Shown: positions 33,320-41,062 of the stretch, in pieces
Layout: every line of letters begins with the position of its first letter
How positions within the stretch are numbered: the first letter of the stretch is position 1
Origin: Polaribacter sp. Hel_I_88
Lineage (GTDB): Bacteria; Bacteroidota; Bacteroidia; Flavobacteriales; Flavobacteriaceae
Direction of reading: 5' to 3'
NCBI RefSeq assembly: GCF_000687935.1
Contig: NZ_JHZZ01000001.1
Coordinates: forward strand, 3,606,001 to 3,670,000
Length of the DNA: 64,000 nucleotides
Made by a program: the position numbers and the translations under genes
Notes under the pieces: generated by a model
What the model was told of the DNA's origin: nothing
Databases searched by the model: none
The model's input: only the letters and a program-made list of their open reading frames with translations

Positions 33320-34177
33320 TTAGAGCGCTTTTAAACTCAAATCTAAATTATAAACAGAATGCGTTAAAGCACCAGATGAAATAAAATCCACACCACATTC
33401 TGCATATTTTCTGATGGTTTTTTCATTGATGCCTCCTGAAGACTCTGTGAAACATTGGTCGCCAATTAAAGCAACTGCTTTTTTGGTGTCTTCATAATTA
33501 AAGTTATCAATTAAAATTCTGTAAACACCTTCGTTCGCTAAAATTTCTTTGATTTCTTCTAAACTTCTAGCTTCTACAATAATCTTAATATCCAGCTTTT
33601 TTTCGGCTAAATATTTTTTGGTTTTGGTAATTGCAGCTGTAATTCCGCCAGCAAAATCTATATGATTATCTTTAATCATTACCATATCATACAAGGCAAA
33701 TCTGTGGTTTTCTCCACCTCCTATTTTTACGGCCCATTTTTCTAGAGCTCTAATGCCAGGTGTTGTTTTTCTGGTGTCTAAAACTTTGGTTTTTGTTCCT
33801 TTTAATAAATCAGCAAAAAAAGCAGTTTTGGTAGCAATTGCACTCATTCTTTGCATCGCATTTAAAACCAAACGTTCTGCCATTAAAATAGATTGCGACT
33901 TGCCAGAAACATGAAAAACAACATCTCCATATTTTACTTTTTCGCCATCATTGATAAAAGTTTCTACTTGTAGATCCTTATCAACATAACAAAAAACTTG
34001 TTTTGCAAATGCAACACCAGCAATAATGCCTTCGTCTTTTACCAATAATTTGGCTTTTCCTTCGGCATCATCAGGAATACAAGAAAGTGAAGTATGATCT
34101 CCATCTCCAATATCTTCTCTAATGGCGTTTTTTATAATGATGTCTAACTCGTCTTGAAATTTTGCTTCTGATATCAT
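33320..34177 (-). CDS. nadC: Nicotinate-nucleotide pyrophosphorylase (quinolinate phosphoribosyltransferase)
   Basis: A 285-residue NadC that turns quinolinate and PRPP into nicotinate mononucleotide and CO2 in NAD synthesis. Motifs: EDIGDGDHTS near the N-terminus, AERLVLNAMQRMSAIATKT, LDTRKTTPGIRALEKWAVKIGGGENHRFALYD in outline, MIKDNHI, VEARSLEE and ESSGGINEKTI. All active-site Arg, Lys and Glu residues are present. The ATG at 34177 is chosen because the family begins near FQDELDIIIKNAIREDIG; the 10 residues upstream look non-coding. It is divergent from rlmH across a repeat-filled gap. Confidence 0.96.
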   Translation of the reverse strand: MISEAKFQDELDIIIKNAIREDIGDGDHTSLSCIPDDAEGKAKLLVKDEGIIAGVAFAKQVFCYVDKDLQVETFINDGEKVKYGDVVFHVSGKSQSILMAERLVLNAMQRMSAIATKTAFFADLLKGTKTKVLDTRKTTPGIRALEKWAVKIGGGENHRFALYDMVMIKDNHIDFAGGITAAITKTKKYLAEKKLDIKIIVEARSLEEIKEILANEGVYRILIDNFNYEDTKKAVALIGDQCFTESSGGINEKTIRKYAECGVDFISSGALTHSVYNLDLSLKAL

Positions 34178-34303
34178 AAATTCTATATTCTGCTGTAAAA
34201 ATAACAATGATTTTCTTTTTTATGTTACTTCTGATGGTTTAATGTTTTAAAACTGATAAATTTGTGATTAGAAATGATATTAATTGAACGAATTCAATAC
34301 AAA

Positions 34304-34435
34304 CTTCTCGATATATTTTCGCAAAAAAGCGAAATCACTCGAAGAAACAGTATGTTTTTACTCTTACCTAATAAAGTGCTCACAAAATGTCACATCGAGT
34401 GAAATTCTTTTTTCAAGAATTTTGTATCGAGATGC
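34304..34435. repeat. Inverted pair of REP-like hairpins, family F
   Basis: Left element 34304-34344 (CTTCTCGATA ... TTTTCGC AAAAAA GCGAAA ... CACTCGAAG) and right element 34391-34435 (CATCGAGTGAAATTCTT ... AAGAATTTTGTATCGAGATG) are each hairpins and are inverted copies of each other (CTCGATA ... CACTCGA). The pair fills the nadC/rlmH gap. This type of CACTCGA/TCGATA repeat is scattered in flavobacterial genomes. Confidence 0.7.
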
Positions 34436-34454
34436 TTTTTGAATACATAATTTG

Positions 34455-34462
34455 TAATTTTG
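34455..34462 (+). promoter_or_regulatory. -7 box directly before rlmH
   Basis: TAATTTTG, full match, ends 4 bases before the rlmH ATG at 34467, so the transcript would have almost no leader. No -33 TTG at normal spacing. Confidence 0.5.
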
Positions 34463-34466
34463 ACAA

Positions 34467-34940
34467 ATGAAAATAAAATTACTCGCAATCGGAAAAACCG
34501 ATAATAAAAACTTAATCAAATTGATTGATGAATATCAAAATCGATTAAAACATTACATCAAGTTTGAGTTGGAAATTATTCCTGATATTAAAAATGTTAA
34601 AAATTTAAGTGAAGTTCAGCAAAAGGAAAAAGAAGGCGAATTAATTTTATCGAAATTGCAAAATACAGATCAATTGGTTTTGTTAGATGATAAAGGAAAA
34701 CATTTTACTTCGATTGAATTTTCTAAATATTTACAGAAAAAAATGAATGCTGGTTTAAAACAATTGGTTTTGGTAATTGGTGGTCCTTATGGTTTTTCTG
34801 AAGCTGTTTATCAAAAATCAACAGGGAAAATTTCGCTTTCTAAAATGACATTTTCGCATCAAATGATTCGTTTATTTGTTGTGGAACAATTGTATAGAGG
34901 TTTTACGATTTTAAAGAATGAACCTTATCATCATGAATAA
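34467..34940 (+). CDS. rlmH: 23S rRNA pseudouridine-1915 N3-methyltransferase RlmH
   Basis: A 157-residue SPOUT-class methyltransferase that adds N3-methyl to pseudouridine 1915 of 23S rRNA on the 70S ribosome. It starts MKIKLLAIGKT, has LVLLDDKGKHFTSIEF, the knot SAM-binding loop LVIGGPYGFSEAVY and the C-terminal MIRLFVVEQLYRGFTILKNEPYHHE, where the final tyrosine and histidines are characteristic. Length is typical. The gene is flanked by repeats: family F upstream and family B starting at the base after its stop. Confidence 0.97.
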   Translation: MKIKLLAIGKTDNKNLIKLIDEYQNRLKHYIKFELEIIPDIKNVKNLSEVQQKEKEGELILSKLQNTDQLVLLDDKGKHFTSIEFSKYLQKKMNAGLKQLVLVIGGPYGFSEAVYQKSTGKISLSKMTFSHQMIRLFVVEQLYRGFTILKNEPYHHE

Positions 34941-34985
34941 AGGCCTCTCCTAACCTCTCCAAAAGAGAGGAACTCTCGTCTTTGT
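34941..34985 (+). repeat. Palindromic dispersed repeat, family B, copy 4
   Basis: AGGCCTCTCCTAACCTCTCC AAAA GAGAGGAACTCTCG. It starts at the base after the rlmH stop. The stem sequence (CCTCTC/GAGAGG) differs from the other copies but the CTCCTAACC lead and GGAACT tail are kept, which suggests compensatory change. Confidence 0.65.
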
Positions 34986-35010
34986 GAAAATTTACAATCT
35001 AAAAAATATT

Positions 35011-35835
35011 TTAAGAGTAAATTTTATTACTACTATCACTAAAGTTTTGAGCATTTTTAAAAGTAGTATGTAAAAAAACAATTTCAAGAACTAAAATTGG
35101 AACTACAAAAAATAACGCTATTGGAGATAAAATAACACTGATTAACAAAGCTCCGTTAATAATTTTTGCAATACCCGTAATTTGAGCCAAAGAGCCCAAG
35201 TTTTCTTTTAATTTTAAAATACCCAAGCCCATAATTAGCTCACCAATACCAAAAATAATCATTAAAAATACGCCCATTATAATTTCAAAAGCATTTATAA
35301 AGCCAATTCCATCTGTAAAAAAATTAAAAATAGTCATAATTATTGCAATTATTATGTAAATTAAAATAGCCTTTGATAAAAGAGCATTTTCAAACTTTTT
35401 TGCAATTATTTTATATCCATTTATAAAAGGGAATAAGGTTATAAAAAAGATGATTGCAAAAGGAATTCTAAAAGCTAGAATCCAAATATCATCTACGTTT
35501 TTAGCCGCGAAATATATTTCCATAAAAATACCTATTGAAGTTATTATGGCATAAAATATTCCAAAAACCCAACTGTTATTTATTGTTTTTAGTTCGTCTT
35601 TCGTCCAATCAATTTCTATTTGCTCTGTTGATGAATTTGTTTGAATATTATTCAAATCTTCTCCTAAAACCTCTAAAATAATTTTAATGGTATAACTTCT
35701 TGGATTCACTTCACCTGCTTCAATTCTTTGAATTGTTCTTACATTAATATTACATTGTGCAACCAATTCTTCTTGAGTTAACCCTTTTTGTTTTCGCAGT
35801 TCAGTAATTCGTTTTCCTAAATCTGGCTGTTTCAT
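35011..35835 (-). CDS. XRE-family regulator with C-terminal membrane domain
   Basis: A 274-residue protein: N-terminal XRE helix-turn-helix (LGKRITELRKQKGLTQEELVAQCNINVRTIQRIEAGEVNPRSYTIKII in outline, ~5-62), a short linker, then about six hydrophobic segments (VFGIFYAIITSIGIFMEIYF, ILAFRIPFAIIFFITLFPFI, AILIYIIIAIIMTIFNFF, MGVFLMIIFGIGELIMGLGIL, IINGALLISVILSPIALFFVVPILVLEIVFL). Such membrane-bound XRE proteins are frequent in Bacteroidota; they may sense the membrane or a small molecule. The Met at 35835 is preferred because the HTH begins right after it; an upstream Met at 35859 adds eight residues. Confidence 0.85.
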   Translation of the reverse strand: MKQPDLGKRITELRKQKGLTQEELVAQCNINVRTIQRIEAGEVNPRSYTIKIILEVLGEDLNNIQTNSSTEQIEIDWTKDELKTINNSWVFGIFYAIITSIGIFMEIYFAAKNVDDIWILAFRIPFAIIFFITLFPFINGYKIIAKKFENALLSKAILIYIIIAIIMTIFNFFTDGIGFINAFEIIMGVFLMIIFGIGELIMGLGILKLKENLGSLAQITGIAKIINGALLISVILSPIALFFVVPILVLEIVFLHTTFKNAQNFSDSSNKIYS

Positions 35836-36032
35836 AATAAATGTGTTTTTATTTTTCATACAATGTTAGTTCAGTGAATTAAGTTTACAAATTATTTAAG
35901 CGTTTTTTAACCCGACATTTACACGACAAATCAATGGCACTAATACTTTTGGCGTTTTATTTTTTTTCAATGTACATCGTTAAATTTGTTTTATTTGCAG
36001 ATTTATACATAAATATTCATTTTTAAAATGAC

Positions 36033-36040
36033 TACATTTG
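36033..36040 (+). promoter_or_regulatory. -7 box of rdgB
   Basis: TACATTTG, full match, 20 bases before the ATG at 36061. It lies inside the longest possible reading frame (from 36028), so it argues for the later start. Confidence 0.6.
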
Positions 36041-36060
36041 TCCAAAATCAATACTTTTTA

Positions 36061-36639
36061 ATGAAATTAGTCTTTGCCACCAATAATTTAAACAAATTGA
36101 AAGAAGTACAAGAAATGTTATCAAATTCAATAGAAATATTGAGTTTAAAAGACATTAATTGTTTTGATGATGTTGATGAAACTGAAACTACTTTAGAAGG
36201 AAATTCAAAACTAAAAGCAAACCATATCACTAAAAAATTTGGTTATAATTGTTTTGCTGACGATTCTGGTTTGGAAGTTGAAAGTTTGGATGGTAAACCT
36301 GGTGTATATTCTGCACGTTTTGCTGGTGAACCTGCAAATGCTGAAAATAACATGCAAAAATTATTATCAGCATTAAAAAATAAAGAAAACAGAAAAGCAC
36401 AATTTAGAACGGCTGTTTGTTTAAATATTGATGACAAACAGTATGTTTTTGAAGGTATTTGCAAAGGTGAAATTTTACACGAAAAACAAGGAGAAAAAGG
36501 TTTTGGTTACGACCCTATTTTTAAACCTGAGGGTTATAATATCTCTTTTGCAGAAATGTCATCAGAAGAAAAAAATAAAATTTCTCACAGAGGAATTGCC
36601 ATTCAAAAATTGGTTACTTTTTTAAAGAATTATAATTAA
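36061..36639 (+). CDS. rdgB: Non-canonical purine NTP pyrophosphatase (RdgB/HAM1)
   Basis: A 192-residue house-cleaning enzyme that hydrolyses dITP, ITP and XTP to monophosphates. Motifs: [17 protein letters not shown] (substrate loop), [40 protein letters not shown] (catalytic Asp), [20 protein letters not shown] and [10 protein letters not shown]. Complete. The start is the ATG at 36061, supported by the -7 box. The ABC permease gene begins 51 bases after the stop, behind a degenerate ACCTCA/TGAGGT hairpin. Confidence 0.97.
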   Translation: MKLVFATNNLNKLKEVQEMLSNSIEILSLKDINCFDDVDETETTLEGNSKLKANHITKKFGYNCFADDSGLEVESLDGKPGVYSARFAGEPANAENNMQKLLSALKNKENRKAQFRTAVCLNIDDKQYVFEGICKGEILHEKQGEKGFGYDPIFKPEGYNISFAEMSSEEKNKISHRGIAIQKLVTFLKNYN

Positions 36640-36690
36640 ATTTTCAGACCTCACAGGTTTTCAAATCCTTTGAGGTTTTGTTGAATAGTA

Positions 36691-37719
36691 ATGAAGCAAA
36701 CAAACTACACAAAACATTTTATAATCTTATCAGTTTTGCTGGTTGTTTTATTTTTTGTGAATATAAGTTTGGGCTCTGTTTCTATTCCTTTTGATGAAAT
36801 TTTCACCAGTTTAATTGGTGGAACTCCAACCAAACTAAGTTGGGAAACTATTATCTTAAATTTCAGATTACCCAAGGCAATTACTGCTATTTTAGTAGGT
36901 TCTGGTTTATCAATTTGTGGTTTGTTGATGCAAACCTTATTTCGAAATCCTTTGGCAGGTCCTTTTGTATTGGGAATTTCTTCTGGTGCAAGTTTAGGAG
37001 TTGCTATTTTAATTTTAGGAAGTTCCGTTTTTGGCGGATTTTTATTATCAGCATCAATTTCTACTATTTCTTTGCCAATTGCAGCAAGTTTAGGCGCTTT
37101 TTTAGTGTTGTCAGCAGTTATTATTGCTGCAAATAAAGTTAGGAATACCATGTCAATCTTAATTATTGGTTTAATGTTTGGGAGTTTAACTTCAGCTATT
37201 ATTAGTGTTTTAGCTTACTTTAGTGAGGCAGCACAAATTCAGCAATATTTATTTTGGAGTTTTGGCAGTTTAGGGAATTTATCTTGGAATGAAATTACAG
37301 TTTTTGCCATTATTTTTGTCATCGGAATTCTAGGAACTTTATCGGTTATAAAACCTCTTAACAGTTTTTTATTAGGCGAAAATTATGCAAAAAGCTTAGG
37401 CATCAACATTAAAAAAAACAGAACAATTATTTTATTAATTACAAGTTTACTAACAGGTGTAATTACGGCTTTTTCTGGTCCAATTGCTTTTGTTGGTTTG
37501 GCTGTGCCTCATATTGCTCGACTGTTTTTTACAACTTCAAATCATAAAATATTAATTCCTGCTGTAGCTATTTTAGGTGGAATTATTTTACTAATTTGTG
37601 ATGCTATAGCACAATTACCAACAAGCGAATTTACATTACCAATTAATGCAATAACATCGTTATTTGGTGCGCCTGTTGTGATTTGGTTATTAGTTAGAAA
37701 GAAGAAAATATACATATAA
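36691..37719 (+). CDS. Iron/corrinoid ABC transporter permease, FecCD family
   Basis: A 342-residue BtuC/FecCD-type permease with about nine to ten membrane helices. Family marks: ILNFRLPKAITAILVGSGLSICGLLMQTLFRNPLAGPFVLGISSGASLG (in outline, coupling and substrate region), GALFGS-type stretch VLGISSG, and the C-terminal GPIAFVGLAVPHIARLFFTTSNHKILIPAVAILGG. It imports iron-siderophore, heme or B12 across the inner membrane with an ATPase and a binding protein. The ATPase gene follows after 76 bases occupied by a family B repeat; no substrate-binding protein gene is adjacent. Confidence 0.93.
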   Translation: MKQTNYTKHFIILSVLLVVLFFVNISLGSVSIPFDEIFTSLIGGTPTKLSWETIILNFRLPKAITAILVGSGLSICGLLMQTLFRNPLAGPFVLGISSGASLGVAILILGSSVFGGFLLSASISTISLPIAASLGAFLVLSAVIIAANKVRNTMSILIIGLMFGSLTSAIISVLAYFSEAAQIQQYLFWSFGSLGNLSWNEITVFAIIFVIGILGTLSVIKPLNSFLLGENYAKSLGINIKKNRTIILLITSLLTGVITAFSGPIAFVGLAVPHIARLFFTTSNHKILIPAVAILGGIILLICDAIAQLPTSEFTLPINAITSLFGAPVVIWLLVRKKKIYI

Positions 37720-37762
37720 AGCCCATCCCTACCTTCCCAAAGGGAAGGAGTTAGCAAGTTTA
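37719..37762 (+). repeat. Palindromic dispersed repeat, family B, copy 5
   Basis: AGCCCATCCCTACCTTCCC AAA GGGAAGGAGTTAGCAAGTTT, nearly identical to copy 1. It begins at the last base of the permease stop codon and separates the permease from its ATPase gene. Confidence 0.8.
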
Positions 37763-37780
37763 TGAAAATTAACAATTTTA

Positions 37781-37803
37781 AAATTCGTGAAATTCGTGTC
37801 TGA
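37781..37803 (+). repeat. ATTCGTG doublet, family E, copy 2
   Basis: AAATTCGTGAAATTCGTG followed by TCTGAA. Both GTG triplets that could start the ABC ATPase gene belong to this doublet. Confidence 0.55.
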
Positions 37804-38584
37804 AAATATTGTCCTAAAAACTGAAAACATAACTATTGGTTATCAATTTAAAAAAGTACAAAATATTGTAGCTTCAAAGATTGATATTGCTATTGAAAAA
37901 GGAAAACTTGTTACTGTTTTAGGTAAAAACGGAATCGGAAAATCGACTTTTTTGAGAACCATTGCTAAAGTGCAAGAACCTTTACAGGGCGAAATTTTCA
38001 TCAACCAAAAAAATATAAAAAAATTTACCAATAAAGATCTTTCTACAGTTTTAAGTTTGGTGTTAACTGAACGCTTGCCAGAAAGTCAGATGACCGTTTT
38101 TGAATTGGTGGCTTTAGGAAGACAACCTTACACAAATTGGATTGATTCGCTTTCTGAAACTGATTTAGTAAAAATAAATTGGGCAATTGAGCAAACTGAA
38201 ATCAATCACTTAAAAGGTAAATTCTTTTATGAATTGAGTGATGGACAATTGCAACGCGTTTTAATTGCAAGAGCTTTGGCACAAGATACAGACATTATTA
38301 TATTAGATGAACCCACTGCTCATTTAGATTTGCATCACACTATAAAAATATTTTCTTTATTAAAAAAATTGGTTTCTGAAACTTCTAAAACTATTATTTT
38401 ATCAACTCACGAAGTAAACTTAGCGATTCAGTTTGCAAATGAGATTATTTTATTTGCTGATGACAAAATATTTACAGGAAACCCAACAGAATTGATAACA
38501 AAAAATGCTTTTGACAACTTATTTCCTAAAGAAATTGTTGTTTTTAACAGAAATTTGCAACAATTTATAATAAACAAAAAGTAA
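37796..38584 (+). CDS. ABC transporter ATP-binding protein, FecE/BtuD type
   Basis: A ~262-residue ATPase partner of the FecCD permease. It has VTVLGKNGIGKSTFLRTI (Walker A), Q-loop region, LSDGQLQRVLIARALAQDTDIIILDEPTAHLD (signature and Walker B; the signature reads LSDGQ instead of LSGGQ) and the switch STHEVNLAIQ. No ATG is available near the N-terminus; GTG at 37796 or 37787 must be used, both inside an ATTCGTG repeat. I prefer 37796 (VSENIVLKTENITIGY) because homologues begin close to this point. Confidence 0.9.
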   Translation: MSENIVLKTENITIGYQFKKVQNIVASKIDIAIEKGKLVTVLGKNGIGKSTFLRTIAKVQEPLQGEIFINQKNIKKFTNKDLSTVLSLVLTERLPESQMTVFELVALGRQPYTNWIDSLSETDLVKINWAIEQTEINHLKGKFFYELSDGQLQRVLIARALAQDTDIIILDEPTAHLDLHHTIKIFSLLKKLVSETSKTIILSTHEVNLAIQFANEIILFADDKIFTGNPTELITKNAFDNLFPKEIVVFNRNLQQFIINKK

Positions 38585-38585
38585 T

Positions 38586-38617
38586 TTTGAAGATACTGTA
38601 ACTTTTTGTTACTTTTG
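38586..38617 (+). promoter_or_regulatory. Promoter of the M28 peptidase gene
   Basis: TTTG at 38586-38589, 20-base spacer, TACTTTTG at 38610-38617: full match in both boxes. It starts directly after the ABC ATPase stop codon, so the peptidase is a separate transcript. ATG follows at 38652. Confidence 0.75.
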
Positions 38618-38651
38618 GATACTAATAAATTAAATAACTAATTTTTAATCG

Positions 38652-39707
38652 ATGAAAAAAATACTTTATATGGCTAGTGCAGTCGCTTTTATGGCTTGCA
38701 GTTCTAGTAAAGATGCGACTAACAACGAGGACGCAAATGTAGATCAGGCTGCAAAATATGCAGCTACAATTACAGCTAAAGATTTAGGTGCTCACTTATT
38801 TACATATGCTTCAGATGAGTTTGAAGGTAGAGAAACTGGAGAACCTGGACAGAAAAAAGCCGTAGAATATTTAAAGAATTTTTATGTAAGTAACGAAATT
38901 GTATCGCCTTTAGGTGGTGATGATTACTTTCAAGAAGTGCCTGCAGAATGGATTAATAAAAATACACGTAGAGGAAAATATAACGATTCAGAAAATGTAG
39001 TAGCATTTATTAAAGGATCTGAAAAGCCAGACGAAATTATTGTTATTTCTGCGCATTTAGATCACGAAGGTATTAAAGGTGAAGAAATTTACAATGGTGC
39101 TGATGATGATGGTTCTGGAACAGTTGCTATGTTAGAAATTGCAGAAGCATTTCAAATGGCTGTAAAAGCAGGAAAAGGGCCAAAGAGATCTATCTTATTT
39201 TTACACGTAACTGGTGAAGAAAAAGGTTTGTTAGGTTCTAAATATTATACTGATGAAGATCCTATTTTTCCTTTGGCAAATACAGTTTGTGATTTAAATA
39301 TTGACATGATTGGTAGAACTGATGACAGACATAAAGCAAATCCGAACTATGTTTATTTAATTGGTTCTGATAAATTAAGTACAGAATTGCATACTTTATC
39401 TGAAGAAATAAATGCTAAATACACAAACATAAATTTAGATTATAAATATAATGATGAGAATGATCCAAATCGTTTTTACTACAGATCTGATCATTATAAT
39501 TTCGCTAAAAACAATGTGCCAATTATTTTTTACTTTAATGGTACACACGTAGATTACCATAAACCAACTGATACACCTGACAAAATTAATTATGAATTGT
39601 TAGAAAACAGAACACGTTTGGTTTTCCATACTGCTTGGGAAGTTGCCAACAGAGAAAACAGAATTATAGCTGATAAAGCTGAAGTTAAAAAAGAAACAGG
39701 AAAGTAA
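38652..39707 (+). CDS. M28-family aminopeptidase lipoprotein
   Basis: A 351-residue zinc peptidase anchored as a lipoprotein (MKKILYMASAVAF, lipobox MACS with Cys16). The M28 metal ligands are visible: VISAHLDHEG (His), NGADDDGSGTVAMLEIA (bridging Asp), HVTGEEKGLLGSKYY (catalytic Glu-Glu), LNIDMIGR (Asp) and GTHVDYHKPTDTPDKI (His). It likely removes N-terminal amino acids from peptides in the periplasm or at the cell surface. Length is normal and all key residues are present. It has its own promoter and terminator. Confidence 0.93.
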   Translation: MKKILYMASAVAFMACSSSKDATNNEDANVDQAAKYAATITAKDLGAHLFTYASDEFEGRETGEPGQKKAVEYLKNFYVSNEIVSPLGGDDYFQEVPAEWINKNTRRGKYNDSENVVAFIKGSEKPDEIIVISAHLDHEGIKGEEIYNGADDDGSGTVAMLEIAEAFQMAVKAGKGPKRSILFLHVTGEEKGLLGSKYYTDEDPIFPLANTVCDLNIDMIGRTDDRHKANPNYVYLIGSDKLSTELHTLSEEINAKYTNINLDYKYNDENDPNRFYYRSDHYNFAKNNVPIIFYFNGTHVDYHKPTDTPDKINYELLENRTRLVFHTAWEVANRENRIIADKAEVKKETGK

Positions 39708-39728
39708 TTTCTTATTTTTATTGATATG

Positions 39729-39765
39729 AAAAAGCCAAGTAATTTAAATTACTTGGCTTTTTTTA
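39729..39765 (+). terminator. Terminator of the M28 peptidase gene
   Basis: Long palindrome AAAGCCAAGTAATTT with its exact complement, followed by a seven-base T-run. The innermost A/T bases form the loop. Confidence 0.88.
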
Positions 39766-39837
39766 TTTTCCTAAATGTAGCTTTATGTTAAATTTTGATG
39801 AAATATCAATTTGAGTTTCTAGCATAAATTAGGACTA

Positions 39838-40167
39838 TTAATCAATAATTTTTCTTAAAATATTAAAAACTTTTTTTTCAATAGCATCAACAGTACCATC
39901 TGCAAAAAATACGTTTTTTATATCTCGAATTAAATTCTCTTTTTCTTGTTGATTTAATTTGTTTTCGGAAATATAATGCTGAATTTTATTCAAATTTTCT
40001 TCATCAGAATCTACAATAACTTCTGTATGGATTTTATGAAAGGTTACTTTATCAACTCTTGATAAGATATAATCTTCCTCTTCTTTTGATTCAAAAAAGT
40101 TACAATGTGCAGCATATAAAAGCACATATGCTTCAAATTCTTGTTGGGTCCAATCTAGTTTTTCCAT
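39838..40167 (-). CDS. Small TerB-like helical protein
   Basis: A 109-residue, acidic, all-helical cytoplasmic protein (WTQQEFEAYVLLYAAHCNFFESKEEEDYILSRVD, then ENLIRDIKNVFFADGTVDAIEKKVFNILRKI). The FFADGTVDAIEKKV segment resembles the TerB/tellurite-resistance-like fold (ADGxxxxxE). Exact role unknown. The gene follows the sulfurtransferase with a one-base gap, so both are co-transcribed and probably coupled. Confidence 0.6.
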   Translation of the reverse strand: MEKLDWTQQEFEAYVLLYAAHCNFFESKEEEDYILSRVDKVTFHKIHTEVIVDSDEENLNKIQHYISENKLNQQEKENLIRDIKNVFFADGTVDAIEKKVFNILRKIID

Positions 40168-40168
40168 G

Positions 40169-41014
40169 TTATTTTTCTATTGGTAAATTTTCTGTGGATG
40201 CCCATTCTGTCCAAGAACCATCATAAACAGTATGATTTTTAAAACCAGCCATTTCAGCTCCCAAAGCTAAAACAGCTGCAGTAATTCCTGAGCCACAAGA
40301 AAATATAAACTCTTTATTTGTAGGATTCTTTTCTTTAAAGATTTTATTTAATTCTTCTGCAGATTTTAATTTGCCATCAACAATAATATCAGAAATAGGA
40401 AAACTAATGGAATTTGGAATATGACCTCCTTTTAGCCCTTTTCTTGGTTCTGGTTCAGTTGCATAAAATCGTCCTTTTGAACGAGCATCTGCAATAAGCA
40501 TCTTATTATTTTCTATTGCTGATAAAACATCCCTTGTAAATTTCACCTTTTGAGGTTGATAATTAACCTTAAAATTTCCTTTTTTGGGTTGATGAAAATT
40601 TGGTTGTTCAGTTGGATATTCTTTCCTTTTCCATTCAGGAAAACCTCCATTTAAAACTGCAATATTTGTAAAACCCATCAATTGAAAAAGCCACCAAACT
40701 CTTGGTGAAGAATAAATGCCTAAATCATCATAAACAACAATACAACTAGTATTGTTGATGCCTAATTTTTGTGCTTTCACTTCAAATTCTTCTGGTGATA
40801 ATACAGTATTTGGATATGGTGCATGTACATCAGAAAAAACACTTTGAATATCAAAAAATCTGGCATTTTTAATTTGATTTTTTTCTTCAAGTACTTCTTC
40901 AGTTTTTAAGGTTACTTTTGGAATTGTCGCATCTAAAATTATGAGATGTTCGTTTTCTAAATTAGATAACAACCAATCTACAGAAATTAAAGACGTGTTT
41001 AATTTTAAAGACAT
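40169..41014 (-). CDS. sseA: Sulfurtransferase, two-domain rhodanese (SseA type)
   Basis: A 281-residue tandem rhodanese. The N-terminal inactive domain begins SLISVDWLLSNLENEHLIILDAT; the C-terminal domain has LIADARSKGRFYATEPEPRKGLKGGHIPNS and the active loop FSCGSGITAAVLALGAEM. The CGSGIT loop points to 3-mercaptopyruvate sulfurtransferase rather than thiosulfate sulfurtransferase (which has a CRKGVT-like loop). It moves sulfur from mercaptopyruvate to thiols or cyanide in the cytoplasm. It heads a two-gene unit with the TerB-like gene. Confidence 0.9.
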   Translation of the reverse strand: MSLKLNTSLISVDWLLSNLENEHLIILDATIPKVTLKTEEVLEEKNQIKNARFFDIQSVFSDVHAPYPNTVLSPEEFEVKAQKLGINNTSCIVVYDDLGIYSSPRVWWLFQLMGFTNIAVLNGGFPEWKRKEYPTEQPNFHQPKKGNFKVNYQPQKVKFTRDVLSAIENNKMLIADARSKGRFYATEPEPRKGLKGGHIPNSISFPISDIIVDGKLKSAEELNKIFKEKNPTNKEFIFSCGSGITAAVLALGAEMAGFKNHTVYDGSWTEWASTENLPIEK

Positions 41015-41062
41015 AATTCAACTTTATTTACAACAATAAAAACTGCAAACTGCAACTGAAAA

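Noticed and set aside
36640..36690. Terminator between rdgB and the permease gene
   Set aside because: ACCTCA/TGAGGT pair has a long loop and only a short T-run; probably a decayed palindromic repeat, so not listed as a terminator.
36705..37151. Reverse-strand 148-codon frame over the FecCD permease
   Set aside because: Lys/Pro-rich shadow of a membrane-protein gene; no family match.
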